Below are positions 44,798 to 54,038 of a DNA stretch of 64,000 nucleotides, one piece after another. The notes beneath the pieces are model-generated. The model ran no database searches, was not told the DNA's origin, and saw nothing but the letters and a program-made list of their open reading frames with translations. The position numbers and the translations under genes are program-made. Position 1 is the stretch's first letter. Each line of letters opens with the position of its first letter. Source of the stretch: Sphingomonas sp. QA11 (GTDB lineage: Bacteria; Pseudomonadota; Alphaproteobacteria; Sphingomonadales; Sphingomonadaceae); NCBI RefSeq assembly GCF_028473665.1, contig NZ_CP098774.1, positions 2,418,001 to 2,482,000 of the forward strand. The letters run 5' to 3'.

Positions 44798-46201
44798 TCA
44801 CCCGGCGACGAATATCTTTCCGGGATTGAATATCCCGCGGGGGTCAAGCGCGCGCTTTATCTCGCACATGATATCGACGCTGTCGCCGAGTTCATCCACC
44901 AGGGCTTCTCGCTTGCCCAGGCCAACACCGTGCTCGCCGGTGCAGGTTCCATCGATCGCCAGTGCCCGGGCGATCAGGCGGGCGTTGATCGCACCGGCCT
45001 CCTCCATTTCATGGGGCGCGGCAGGATCGAGTGAAAAGATCACGTGGAAATTCCCGTCGCCGACATGGCCGAGGATTGCCGCGGGAATCGACGCCGCTTC
45101 CAGATCTCGCTTCGTGTCAGCGATACACTCCGGGAGCCGGCTGATCGGAACGCAAACGTCGGTCGACCAGCCGACCGCGCCGGGACGCAGATTGACCGCC
45201 GCATAATAGGCTTCGTGCCGGGCCTTCCATAGCCTGGCCCGTTCCTCGGGAAGATTGGACCACTGGAAACCGCCGCCGCCGTTTCCATCCGCGAGTTGCT
45301 TCACCGTCTCGACCTGTTCCGTGACGGCGGATTGCGACCCGTGGAACTCGAAGAACAAGGTCGTCTTCTCAGGATAGTCGAGCTTCGCCCAGCGATTGAC
45401 CGCCCCCATCGCGACGTCGTCCAGTATTTCAGCACGAGCAAGCGGCACCCCGCACTGGATCGCCTGGATCACGGTCGCCGCCGCGCCTTCCAGCGTTTCG
45501 AAACTGCAGACCGCCGATAAAATCACCTCGGGAATGGGATGAAGGCGCAAGGTCACCTCGGTGATGATGCCGAGCGTGCCTTCGGCGCCGACGAACAAGT
45601 GTGTGAGGTCGTAGCCGGCAGCGGATTTGCGCGCCCGGCGTGCCGTGCGGATTTCCCGGCCATCGGCCGTGACGACACGCAGGCCGAGCACTGCCTCGCG
45701 CATCGTCCCGTATCGGACTGCATTGGTCCCCGAGGCACGGGTCGAAGCCATGCCGCCGATCGTCGCGTCGGCGCCAGGGTCGACAGGAAAGAACAAACCT
45801 CGATCGCGCAGATGATTGTTGAGTGCGTTACGCGTCACGCCCGGTTCGACGACAACGTCGAAATCCTCTGCATTGACGCGGAGGATGCGATTCATCCGGC
45901 TCATGTCGAGCGATATGCCGCCATCGAGCGGTATCGCGTTGCCCTCCATCGACGTTCCGGCGCCATAGGCAGTCAGTTTGACATCATGCGCCGAACAGAG
46001 CCGGACAACGAAGACCACATCCTCCCCATTCTCGGCGAAGACCACGGCGTCCGGCAGTCGCGCGGCATGATGAGCCTCGCTCTGGCCGTGCTGCGACCGG
46101 ATCGCCTCCGAATAGCTTACACGATCGCCAAAACGTTCGTCGAGTGAGGCCCTCGCCTGCGCCGGCAAGCCACTTGTCGAAGCCTCTGCCAAACCACTCA
46201 T
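44798..46201 (-). CDS. FAD-linked 2-hydroxyacid dehydrogenase (GlcD / D-lactate dehydrogenase family)
   Basis: A 467-residue vanillyl-alcohol-oxidase-fold flavoprotein. The FAD domain shows LTAYGAGTSMEGNAIPLDGGISLDMSRMNRIL and VDPGADATIGGMASTRASGTNAVRYG; the C-terminal half has LGHVGDGNFHVIF (metal and substrate His) and TCTGEHGVGLGKREALVDELG, the classic D-lactate/glycolate oxidase signature. It oxidises a D-2-hydroxyacid and passes electrons to the chain. Last gene of the operon that begins with the TonB receptor at 50921, 21 bases after the amidohydrolase, which suggests a lactyl or other hydroxyacid is released from the imported compound. Confidence 0.86.
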   Translation of the reverse strand: MSGLAEASTSGLPAQARASLDERFGDRVSYSEAIRSQHGQSEAHHAARLPDAVVFAENGEDVVFVVRLCSAHDVKLTAYGAGTSMEGNAIPLDGGISLDMSRMNRILRVNAEDFDVVVEPGVTRNALNNHLRDRGLFFPVDPGADATIGGMASTRASGTNAVRYGTMREAVLGLRVVTADGREIRTARRARKSAAGYDLTHLFVGAEGTLGIITEVTLRLHPIPEVILSAVCSFETLEGAAATVIQAIQCGVPLARAEILDDVAMGAVNRWAKLDYPEKTTLFFEFHGSQSAVTEQVETVKQLADGNGGGGFQWSNLPEERARLWKARHEAYYAAVNLRPGAVGWSTDVCVPISRLPECIADTKRDLEAASIPAAILGHVGDGNFHVIFSLDPAAPHEMEEAGAINARLIARALAIDGTCTGEHGVGLGKREALVDELGDSVDIMCEIKRALDPRGIFNPGKIFVAG

Positions 46202-46222
46202 CTTTCCTCTTTTCCTTTGGAA

Positions 46223-47464
46223 TCAATCCAGACGGTTCTTTACGATCTCGCCGGCGCGCATGATAAGATCAAGCTTGCGACCGTCAGCCGCAAGCAACCC
46301 GATATCCTTCAGCGGATCGCCATCGACGACGATGAGATCGGCATGGGCACCGGGTTTCACGCAGCCGAGCTTGCCCTCCTGCATCAGGATTTCGGCGCCC
46401 AGCGACGTCGCCTGGCGCAGCATCTCGAGCGGCGTGAACACCTCGCGACGGAACTCGAATTCCCGGCACTGCTGATCATAGGTCGATCCGAGCAGATCAG
46501 TGCCGAAGCCCATCTTCACTCCGGCATCGCGCATGTGCTGGAGGCCTTCGATCGCCGCATCCGCCGCAACCTTCAGCTTGGCCATGCCATCGGCGGTCAT
46601 GCCAAGCGCGGCACCGACTTCCATGGTCACAAAGATCACCGACATCGTCGGCACGACGAAGGCCCCACGCTCGGCGACAAACTGCGCCGTCTCCGCATCG
46701 ATGAGCGTTGCGTGCTCGATGCAGCGGACGCCGAACTCGATCGAGCGGCGGATCGAGCTGACCGGATGGCAATGGGCCGAGACGTAAGTCCGGCGCTCGG
46801 TACATTCGTTGACGATCGCGCGGGTTTCGTCCTCGCGAAACTGGTTCATCCACATCGGATCGCTCGGCGACATCACGCCGCCGGAGGCGACGATCTTGAT
46901 GCAATGCGCGCCGCGGCGCAGTTCCTCCCGCGCCGCCTTGATGCATTCGTCCACGCCGTCGACCACGACGCCGCCCCAGTTCATCGATCCGCACGAGCAA
47001 TAGCCATGGGTATGATATTTCTCGTTGGGTGTCCTGTAGTCGACGTGACCGCCGGTCATCGACAGGACCTTGCCGGCATAGAAGAATCGGGGGCCCCTGA
47101 TCAGCTTGTCCTCGATGGCCGAAGCCAGCGAATAGTCACCGCCGCCGATGTCGCGGACGGTGGTGAAGCCGCAGTCGAGCGCATGTCCGAGCTTCCTGAC
47201 CGCATGGGCCGTACGGTATGGCGCGTCCCGGCTGTCAACGAGCTTCGCGTTGAGATCCGAAAAATAGGCGTGGACGTGAAGGTCGATCAGTCCCGGCATA
47301 AGGGTCTTGCCGCCGACATCGATGCGCCGGACATCCGCAGCCCTGATCGGGCGGTCCGAGACTTCGCGAATGAAGCCGTCTTTCACCAGTACGGACATGC
47401 CCTCGGCGCAGTCCGCCGAATGACCATCAAATATTCGTGCATTTTCCAGAACAACGTCAGTCAT
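46223..47464 (-). CDS. metal-dependent amidohydrolase (imidazolonepropionase / Xaa-Pro dipeptidase-like)
   Basis: A 413-residue TIM-barrel amidohydrolase. Ligands visible in order: LIDLHVHAYF (HxH), a likely carbamylated Lys in HCIKIVASGGV, His in YVSAHCHPVSS, His in VRCIEHATLI and Asp in GFGTDLLG. The set matches the binuclear subgroup that includes bacterial prolidase-like peptidases acting on C-terminal Pro or Arg dipeptides. The start at 47464 has AGGAAA upstream; the frame remains open to 47557. No signal peptide is seen, so it acts in the cytoplasm on an imported compound. Third gene of the operon. Confidence 0.85.
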   Translation of the reverse strand: MTDVVLENARIFDGHSADCAEGMSVLVKDGFIREVSDRPIRAADVRRIDVGGKTLMPGLIDLHVHAYFSDLNAKLVDSRDAPYRTAHAVRKLGHALDCGFTTVRDIGGGDYSLASAIEDKLIRGPRFFYAGKVLSMTGGHVDYRTPNEKYHTHGYCSCGSMNWGGVVVDGVDECIKAAREELRRGAHCIKIVASGGVMSPSDPMWMNQFREDETRAIVNECTERRTYVSAHCHPVSSIRRSIEFGVRCIEHATLIDAETAQFVAERGAFVVPTMSVIFVTMEVGAALGMTADGMAKLKVAADAAIEGLQHMRDAGVKMGFGTDLLGSTYDQQCREFEFRREVFTPLEMLRQATSLGAEILMQEGKLGCVKPGAHADLIVVDGDPLKDIGLLAADGRKLDLIMRAGEIVKNRLD

Positions 47465-47584
47465 GTTTTTCCTGCCGACTTCTTTTTCTACAATGTTGTC
47501 GCGTTCATTCGGGATGGAGGCATGGCTGGGCTCGGCGCTGTCAGAGCGAAATGCCAAGCCAGGACTTTCTCACCGCCGGCCCTG

Positions 47585-48556
47585 CTAACCGCGCCGATAG
47601 CAGGCGCGCAGAAAGCTGAACCACGCCGGGACGCCCCCGCTCAGATGGCTTTCCAGGGGAATAACCTCGCTTGAGACTTCAAGGCCGGGCAAGGGGTGAT
47701 GCGAGGTCTCGGCGAGCAGCCGGCTCGTGCCGAGGGCGGTGAGCCACTGATAGATACCCGGTTCCGTCAGTTCGCGGCCACCGAGGGTGATGTGCAACTG
47801 GCGGCCGGAGTAATCCTGCTTCGAGGCGACCGCCTCGCGGTACAACTCGAAAATCCGGCTGTCTTCCCCGACGATGCCCGGACTGCTGGCACCGATGCGC
47901 TTGAACAGGTCCGATCGCCGGATCGCCACATAGGCCGAAAACAGGCCGCCATAGGAGACACCCCAGAGCCCGACATTGTCCGCGTCGATCCGAAAGGATT
48001 TCGCCAGTTGCGGATGCAGCTCCTCCTCCAGAAAACCGAGGAATTTGTCGGCCGCCGGATTGGCGAACATCTCGATATATCGATCGCCTTCGTCCCGCGG
48101 CAGGAGTCCGGCCTGCACGCTCAATTCCACCGCCTGAAGCATGACCTCCGGAACCGATTCACCTGGCGGGAGCAGATCGCGAACGCGCAGCCATGGCCAT
48201 GCATGGCTCTCACGCTCGCTATAACCGACGGATACGAGGATGAAGGGAATCTGCGGCGACATGCTGTCGCTCTGCCCCGCCTGATGAAGGGGCGCCGTCG
48301 TCGGGAAGAACAAATTCCCGTCGACCTGGTAGACTATCGGATAGGACTTTGCCTGGTCGGCATCATATTGCGCCGGCGGCGTGACCCACACGCCGAAGCG
48401 CGCACCGGCAATTTTGGAGTCGACCTCGAAATAGCGGGTGGACGGGAAAAGGGCGCCGAACGAAGGCGCCGTCTCGGTGAGTCCGATGGATACGGCCGTG
48501 GCCGGCGCGCCGATGCCGTCCGTTCCATCCACCGCAGAGCTCGCAGGCATGTTCAT
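47585..48556 (-). CDS. alpha/beta-hydrolase, esterase D / siderophore-esterase-like
   Basis: The 323-residue protein has a PF00756-type fold: YPIVYQVDGNLFFPTTAPL, FILVSVGYSERESHAW, the nucleophile elbow GLWGVSYGGLFSAYVA, and a C-terminal ESHLSGGVPAWFSFLR carrying the likely catalytic His. This layout resembles enterobactin/salmochelin esterases (Fes, IroE) and S-formylglutathione hydrolases. Its place between a TonB receptor and a peptidase-like gene, opposite a PchR-type regulator, favours cleavage of an ester-bearing ligand. The ligand is not determined. No signal peptide is evident. Confidence 0.78.
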   Translation of the reverse strand: MNMPASSAVDGTDGIGAPATAVSIGLTETAPSFGALFPSTRYFEVDSKIAGARFGVWVTPPAQYDADQAKSYPIVYQVDGNLFFPTTAPLHQAGQSDSMSPQIPFILVSVGYSERESHAWPWLRVRDLLPPGESVPEVMLQAVELSVQAGLLPRDEGDRYIEMFANPAADKFLGFLEEELHPQLAKSFRIDADNVGLWGVSYGGLFSAYVAIRRSDLFKRIGASSPGIVGEDSRIFELYREAVASKQDYSGRQLHITLGGRELTEPGIYQWLTALGTSRLLAETSHHPLPGLEVSSEVIPLESHLSGGVPAWFSFLRACYRRG

Positions 48557-48644
48557 GAATAATCCTTCTTTGTCGTATGGAGAGGCAGATAAACATGACT
48601 GACCACCCTCGGCGCAGCAGCGCAGGCAGCCGACGAGGCCAACG

Positions 48645-50921
48645 CTAGAACGTGGTGCTGACCGAAACCGTGAAGCTGCGCGGCCGCATCAGATATGAGA
48701 ATGACGGGACGCCGGGCGTGTAGTTCGCGATCCCGCGGCGATTGGTGACATTCTCGGCCCGGAACTGCAGCTGGTAGGTGTGGTAGCTCAGCCCGGCGCG
48801 CAGGTCGAAAGTGGTGCGCCCCGGCAGGCGGAGGTTCGGATCGGTGACACTGCCGGGGAAGGAGGTGAACCGGTCCGACTGATAGCGGAATGTCGCGCCG
48901 ACCTGGCCCTGCAGGTCGCCGCCAAGCGGTACCAGCTGATCGAGCGTAGCGGAGGCAGTCCAGCGGGGTGTCTGGGGAATGGAGTCGCCCACGACCGCGC
49001 CGATGTAAGCGGTCACGCCGGGATCGACTTTGGTCAGCCGCGAATTGGTATATCCGAGATTGGCGGTGACGGTGAGCGTCTTGGTCGGCCGTGCGGCCAT
49101 TTGTGCTTCGAAGCCGTCCACCTTCGCCTTGCCGGCATTGGCCAGCAACTGCGAGCTGTTGAAGATGGTGTAAAGCTGGATGTTGTTCCAGTCGATGTGG
49201 TAGACAGAGGCTTCGAGGCTGAGCTTCCTGTCGAGAAAATCACCCTTGAACCCAACCTCGTAGTTCCAGACCGTGTCAGGGTTGATCCTTGTCTGGGCGC
49301 CGGGAGGCACGATGGCGGCCACCTGCGGGCCGCCCGGGCGATAACCGCTCGCCGCGCGCGCGAAGAAGCTGAGGGTCGGGGTCGCTCGCCAGCGCAGTGT
49401 CGCGAGATACGTCAGCTGGTCATGGCTCGAGTGGACGGGTGGCAGCTTTACCGGCCCGCCCAGAAACGCCGTATAATATACGCCGCCATAGGAGGTGTTG
49501 AAGTCCTCGGTGCTGTGCGCGAAACGCAGGCCGCCGGTAACATCGAGATTGTCCGCCAGATAGACAGTCAGATTGCCGAAGGTGGAAACCTCTTCATACG
49601 TGTCGTTGACCGGAATCGATATGATCGTGCCCAGGGGCTCGGGCAGTTGGGCATTTGTCGCCTTGTCGCGCGCAACGATATCGGTTGGCGAGGCAATGCG
49701 CTCATGCGTGTAGAAGCCGCCCGCGACAAACTCGATGCCGCCCAGCCGCCTGGACACGAACCGCAGCTCCCCGGTCTTCTTGACCGCGGGGATGGTCGAT
49801 ATGACCGCGGTGCCGGTGTTTGCCGGATAAACATACCCTGCCGAGGCAAACACGGGAAAAAAGGCCGAATAGGTCGAGGTCACGTCGACCTCGGTCTGCA
49901 ATTTGCTCTCGAGGTAAGCGCCGGTCGCGATGATCTGGCCAAGGTCGGTGTTGTATCTGCCGGTGACCGAGGCCAGCCGATAGCGAACCCGGGTCGGCGC
50001 GTCGAAGAAATTGCTGTATCGGCGGGCACCGTCCAACGGCGTGAGCGTGCCAGCTACATCAGTCTCGAGCGCCGGGCCGCGCGTATCGATATCCTGGAGC
50101 TGGCCGACGACGTCGACGCTCAATCGGTCGGTCGGCGTCCAGCGAAGAGCAAGGCGACCGCCCTGGTGACGGCTTCGGTTGACGTTATTGGTGCCCGTGC
50201 CGACATTGTCGACATAGCCGGGCGCTTCCCGGGAGAAGCCGGTCGCACGAAGGGCCAGCCGGTCGGTTACGAGCGGCACATTCAGCGTCGCACTGGCCGA
50301 ATAGCCGACACCGCCCCCGTCGATCGCTGTAATCTCGGCCCGGGCACTACCTGAAAATCCCGAGGGATCGGGGCTATTCGATACGAGCCGAATGACGCCG
50401 CCAAGACTGGAAGCGCCGTAAAGCGTCCCCTGCGGCCCCTTCAGCACTTCGATTCGCGCGATATCGGTCAGTTCGGGGTCAGGCGCGATGAAAGCGCCTC
50501 CGCCGTTGGCCGAGCTCGCGGTGAAAGGTACATCATCGATATAATAGACCGTCGTCGCGGACTGCTGGAGGCCGCCGGTGGTCAGACCGCGAATGAAGAT
50601 CTTGCCATAACCGGGGCTGGCACTGTCCTGTACAGTGAGTCCCGGCGTCAGCGTCGCATAGTCGCGGACCGACTGGACACCCAGATTCACGAGCGTGTCG
50701 CCGCCGAGAACCGTGATCGCCGACGGCACGTCGCGCAGCTTCTGCTCGCGCTTGCTCGCGGTTACCACGATTTCGCCCTGGCTCGCCTCGACCGAATCCG
50801 CTTCCGGCGCTGCCGCCGACTGCGAGGATGCTTCCGACTGCGCCGCGGCCCCCGTCGCCATGAAGCATAAGGCCAGCAAGCTCGCCGACATAAGGCAGAT
50901 CGATTTGGCCCGTATGCGCAT
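48645..50921 (-). CDS. TonB-dependent receptor of the PchR-linked operon (758 residues)
   Basis: An outer-membrane receptor with a signal peptide (ICLMSASLLALCFMATGAAA), TonB-box region QGEIVVTASKREQKLRDVPSAITVLGGD, and plug segments DIARIEVLKGPQGTLYGASSLGGVIRLVSNSP. The C-terminus RPRSFTVSVSTTF has the terminal Phe. It is the first gene of a four-gene operon with an esterase, an amidohydrolase and a hydroxyacid dehydrogenase. The divergent AraC regulator is of the type that senses imported siderophores, so control by ligand is likely. Iron-chelate versus other ester/amide compound cannot be settled. Confidence 0.91.
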   Translation of the reverse strand: MRIRAKSICLMSASLLALCFMATGAAAQSEASSQSAAAPEADSVEASQGEIVVTASKREQKLRDVPSAITVLGGDTLVNLGVQSVRDYATLTPGLTVQDSASPGYGKIFIRGLTTGGLQQSATTVYYIDDVPFTASSANGGGAFIAPDPELTDIARIEVLKGPQGTLYGASSLGGVIRLVSNSPDPSGFSGSARAEITAIDGGGVGYSASATLNVPLVTDRLALRATGFSREAPGYVDNVGTGTNNVNRSRHQGGRLALRWTPTDRLSVDVVGQLQDIDTRGPALETDVAGTLTPLDGARRYSNFFDAPTRVRYRLASVTGRYNTDLGQIIATGAYLESKLQTEVDVTSTYSAFFPVFASAGYVYPANTGTAVISTIPAVKKTGELRFVSRRLGGIEFVAGGFYTHERIASPTDIVARDKATNAQLPEPLGTIISIPVNDTYEEVSTFGNLTVYLADNLDVTGGLRFAHSTEDFNTSYGGVYYTAFLGGPVKLPPVHSSHDQLTYLATLRWRATPTLSFFARAASGYRPGGPQVAAIVPPGAQTRINPDTVWNYEVGFKGDFLDRKLSLEASVYHIDWNNIQLYTIFNSSQLLANAGKAKVDGFEAQMAARPTKTLTVTANLGYTNSRLTKVDPGVTAYIGAVVGDSIPQTPRWTASATLDQLVPLGGDLQGQVGATFRYQSDRFTSFPGSVTDPNLRLPGRTTFDLRAGLSYHTYQLQFRAENVTNRRGIANYTPGVPSFSYLMRPRSFTVSVSTTF

Positions 50922-51120
50922 TGATCTTCACCTCTCCCTTGTTCATCAGCACTTTTCCCGTGCCGACATTCGCTATCCCTCTCCTTGGCCAGCTACAGGC
51001 CCGGGAACGATGCGTTGACTGGCAACCTAATCGATGGCCGGCGGCATAGCTTTTCCGAACCGCCAAAAGAGCTTCGAGCGCCGCCAGATCGCTCGCGGTC
51101 GTTGCGGGAGGCGATATCCC

Positions 51121-51135
51121 TTGCCAACATGGCAA
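51121..51135. promoter_or_regulatory. palindrome TTGCCA-ACA-TGGCAA in divergent promoter
   Basis: A perfect 6+6 bp inverted repeat with a three-base centre lies between the divergent TonB receptor and PchR-like gene, about 60 bases before the regulator start. A candidate regulator site. Confidence 0.45.
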
Positions 51136-51193
51136 TACCGACGGTCGGGCAAGCAGCACGAACGAGAAGGGAATCGGCAATGGGACGATCAAC

Positions 51194-52357
51194 ATGCTGG
51201 CGCAGGAAGATATGACCCGTCGCCTTGACGCGGACGGCCAGCGTGCACAGACTTCTGCGATGGCCGTATTTCCTGACAGTGGCATTCGGCCGCGTTCGCA
51301 CGCGGTTCCGATGCGGCGTTTTCCGCGTCCGGCGAAGGACGCCGCACAGATGTCGGTGCGATATGCTGTCGCGGATTACGCTGTCGACCAGATCCAGGAT
51401 CTCAATCAGCTGGTCTCTGCGTTCGAGCCACTGAGCGACAGTCACTACCGCTGGCACATGAAAGAACCGTTCGGAAGCGGCCGCTACGAATTTTGCGCCT
51501 TGGCCGACGGGTTCTTCGTCACCTTTGCGGAGACGGAATATCAAACGCCCCAGGCGACATATTTCTCTTCGCCCGATAGCCTTCACATCTATCTCGCCAG
51601 CAGTGGCGACGGCGAATATGTGCCCGTCGATGGCGAGCCCTTGAGCTTCGAGGCGCCAAGCACGGTTTTCATCGTCGAGCCCGCCCACCAGCCTCTCGCC
51701 GAGGTCACGCTCGCGGGCGTCACGCGCTATATCTACATCGTGGTGCATCGCGAGGTGCTCAAGACGCTTTACGCGGGGAGCGCGCACGAGTTGCCCCCGC
51801 TGCTGCAAGCGTTCCTGGACGGCGATCTGCAGCGGACGTCAGGGCGCGCCTTACCTCTGAGCGCGGCGATGCTGCGCTGCCTTGAGGATGTTCAGACCTG
51901 CCCCGTCGACGGGCGTCGTCGCCGCCTGTTCCTGCAATCGAAAGCGCTGGAGATCATCTGCCAGGCGCTTGAAGCATTCGACCAGAGCGAGTGCTTCAGG
52001 TCGGCCGAGACAACGAAGCTGATCGCACGGGGCGTGGTGAAAGCGCAGCGGTTTCTAGAGGCAAACTATGTCACGCCACCTTCGCTCGATGAACTCGCGG
52101 TTGAAGTGGGGCTTAGCCGCAGCGCCTTGTGCACCGGTTTTCGCCAGATCCTGGGCCAGTCGGTTTTCGACTATGTTCAGGACCTGCGCATGCAGCGCGC
52201 GCTTGCGCTCCTCAGCAAGGGTGATGATCCCATCACCCAGATTGCATATGCCGTCGGGTATAATCGTTCTTCGAGCTTCTCGGTCGCGGTGAATCGCCAT
52301 TTCGGCACAACGCCATCCAAGCTCCGTCAGCGGGGCACCTCCTTCCATCCCCGATAG
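51194..52357 (+). CDS. AraC-family regulator, PchR-like
   Basis: The 387-residue protein ends with a double helix-turn-helix AraC domain (SLDELAVEVGLSRSALCTGFRQILGQSVFDYVQDLRMQRAL and DPITQIAYAVGYNRSSSFSVAVNRHFGTTPSKLR, each in part). The N-terminal 270 residues are a cupin-like sensing region similar to PchR, which activates receptor genes when its siderophore is bound. The first 50 residues look unstructured; ATG 51212, with AGGAAG close by, is an alternative start. It is divergent from the receptor operon and probably activates it. Confidence 0.85.
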   Translation: MLAQEDMTRRLDADGQRAQTSAMAVFPDSGIRPRSHAVPMRRFPRPAKDAAQMSVRYAVADYAVDQIQDLNQLVSAFEPLSDSHYRWHMKEPFGSGRYEFCALADGFFVTFAETEYQTPQATYFSSPDSLHIYLASSGDGEYVPVDGEPLSFEAPSTVFIVEPAHQPLAEVTLAGVTRYIYIVVHREVLKTLYAGSAHELPPLLQAFLDGDLQRTSGRALPLSAAMLRCLEDVQTCPVDGRRRRLFLQSKALEIICQALEAFDQSECFRSAETTKLIARGVVKAQRFLEANYVTPPSLDELAVEVGLSRSALCTGFRQILGQSVFDYVQDLRMQRALALLSKGDDPITQIAYAVGYNRSSSFSVAVNRHFGTTPSKLRQRGTSFHPR

Positions 52358-52484
52358 GGCCTCGGCGTGTACGCTTTCACCGCCCGCTTCAGCCGCTGTC
52401 GAATGACGCGACCGGGCGCTTTTCCGCCGGGTGGCCTGAGCCAGCGTGGCGGACAGCGGACGCTCAGCGAAACGTTACAGGCAG

Positions 52485-53108
52485 CTACCGCTTCTCCCTG
52501 GATTTCCGCTTGGCATCAGGTGCGAACGGGTCCCTGGGTATCTGGTCGGAACGTCCCTTTTCTCGCGCACCAGCCACGGCCTTGGCCGCGTACATGCCGA
52601 CACAACGGCGCAGCTCGGCAACCGCCGCGCCACTCCCCTCCAGGCTCAACTGCTCTACCGGCACGTCGCCCCGAGAGATATGGAGAGCCTTGGATGCTGC
52701 GAAATAGTCGGGGAATTTTGTTTCGAAATTCGTGACGAAGCCCTTTTTTCCGTCGGACTCAATTCCGACCACCTGCTGCCTGGAATAGCCGCCACTGGAG
52801 AGCCGAAAATTCAATTTCAGCCGGTCCATCCGTTTGATCGACCAGTTGTCATTCAGAACCGAGAGACGGTTGCTGCCATCGATATCGAGGCCGAGAAGGA
52901 GGGTCGTTCCCCCCGCTCCTTCATACGTCCTGGTCAGGAAGCAGCCTCTTTTGTCTTTGCTCGCCGCCACCGTCCAGCCTTCGACATCCCGCATGGCATA
53001 TGCCTGGGCGGACGCAGGGGCGCTCGCGAGCAGCCCTGCGGAGAGAGCGACCGAAATGAATGTCCACCGGACAGCTCCCCGAACCCCAGCATGGACCAGT
53101 TCACGCAT
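52485..53108 (-). CDS. secreted hypothetical protein
   Basis: A 207-residue protein with a signal peptide (AVRWTFISVALSAGLLASAPASAQA). The mature domain begins YAMRDVEGWTVAASKDKRGCFLTRTYEGAGGTTLLLGLD and continues with beta-strand-like segments and a second Cys in ELRRCVGMYA, so one disulfide is possible. The C-terminus is highly basic (KRKSREKR). I do not recognise the family with certainty; the pattern resembles small periplasmic proteins with a DUF-type beta fold. Start 53108 was chosen for the signal peptide; the frame runs on to 53171. Convergent with the AraC gene. Confidence 0.7.
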   Translation of the reverse strand: MRELVHAGVRGAVRWTFISVALSAGLLASAPASAQAYAMRDVEGWTVAASKDKRGCFLTRTYEGAGGTTLLLGLDIDGSNRLSVLNDNWSIKRMDRLKLNFRLSSGGYSRQQVVGIESDGKKGFVTNFETKFPDYFAASKALHISRGDVPVEQLSLEGSGAAVAELRRCVGMYAAKAVAGAREKGRSDQIPRDPFAPDAKRKSREKR

Positions 53109-53335
53109 TCGGCACCTGATTCTCCACGGGGACTTCGTCCGACAGCGGCCATTTGGCCAGGAACGCGACACGACGGCGGAGGCTCCGCAGCCGATTGGAC
53201 AATGACTGCTTCGGGTCGAGTCAGCAACTGACCCGAACGACGAAAATTGGCGCGCGCAGTCGCCCGTCGGTTAGCGAACCTGGCTTCTGCCATCATGCCG
53301 TCTATGGTGACGGGCTGGTCAGTTTGGAGCGAGTG

Positions 53336-53695
53336 ATGAGCAATCCGTCAAAGGCGTGGGATGGAGAACTGGTCCGAAAATGGCTGGAGCGTCGGTTCAC
53401 CGCGTCGAAGCTGGACCAGGCGGCGGCGGACAGGCGCGGATACGAGGCACAGGATGAGTATGACAAGGCCGCTGCCGAGGAATGGGTTTGCCGCGCGCTT
53501 CAGGCGGCGGATTGCACAAACGAGCAGGTCACATTCGCCAGGCGCATCAAGGAACTGATCGGCCTGGAAGAATATCGGGTGACGGGTATCCATGACGATA
53601 CGCGTTTCGAGCGGCATGTTCGCGGGCAACTCAGGAAACTGGCCAAGATGACCAAGGCGAACGAGGGGTTCGAGAAGACGCTGCGCTATCAGTGA
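53336..53695 (+). CDS. hypothetical protein, 119 residues
   Basis: The frame starts MSNPSKAWDGELVRKWLERRF, with GGAG six bases before the ATG. It is charged and helical throughout, with no signal peptide, membrane segment or cysteine cluster (only two Cys). I do not recognise it. The longer frame upstream to 53153 has no support and would overlap the divergent promoter. A cytosolic DNA-binding or adaptor role is possible but not shown. Confidence 0.6.
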   Translation: MSNPSKAWDGELVRKWLERRFTASKLDQAAADRRGYEAQDEYDKAAAEEWVCRALQAADCTNEQVTFARRIKELIGLEEYRVTGIHDDTRFERHVRGQLRKLAKMTKANEGFEKTLRYQ

Positions 53696-53884
53696 CAAGG
53701 CGCAGCTGAGCGTATCGGCTTCGACCGGCCATCTCCACCAACCGCCAAGTTTGACCCCATATTGGCGGCACGACCGAACGTCAGTTTTCGGGATTTCCGA
53801 GATCCGTTGCTGACGGTCGTGAAAGCGCGCGCAACGCCAGACCAGCCCACGGGAAAGACGCCGACGTCAGGTCAGCGGGCAAGC

Positions 53885-53992
53885 CTAGCGGAAAACGAGA
53901 TAGGCGATGCCGCTGATCGACAGAGCGACCGCGCTGGCCAAACAAAGAAGGCCAAACCCACAGCGTTGCAGCGCCGGATCGTAGCGCTCCAT
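53885..53992 (-). CDS. small single-TM protein, 35 residues
   Basis: The frame encodes MERYDPALQRC, then a hydrophobic segment (GFGLLCLASAVALSISGIAY) long enough to cross a membrane, then LVFR. A strong ribosome site (GGAGGAGAG) precedes the ATG at proper spacing, which is the main reason to accept it. It lies 46 bases downstream of the MarR gene on the same strand and may be co-transcribed. Too short for homology; function unknown. Confidence 0.5.
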   Translation of the reverse strand: MERYDPALQRCGFGLLCLASAVALSISGIAYLVFR

Positions 53993-54038
53993 GACCTCTC
54001 CTCCAGCAGCTTTGGACGCTGCCGATGCGGAAAGGCTA

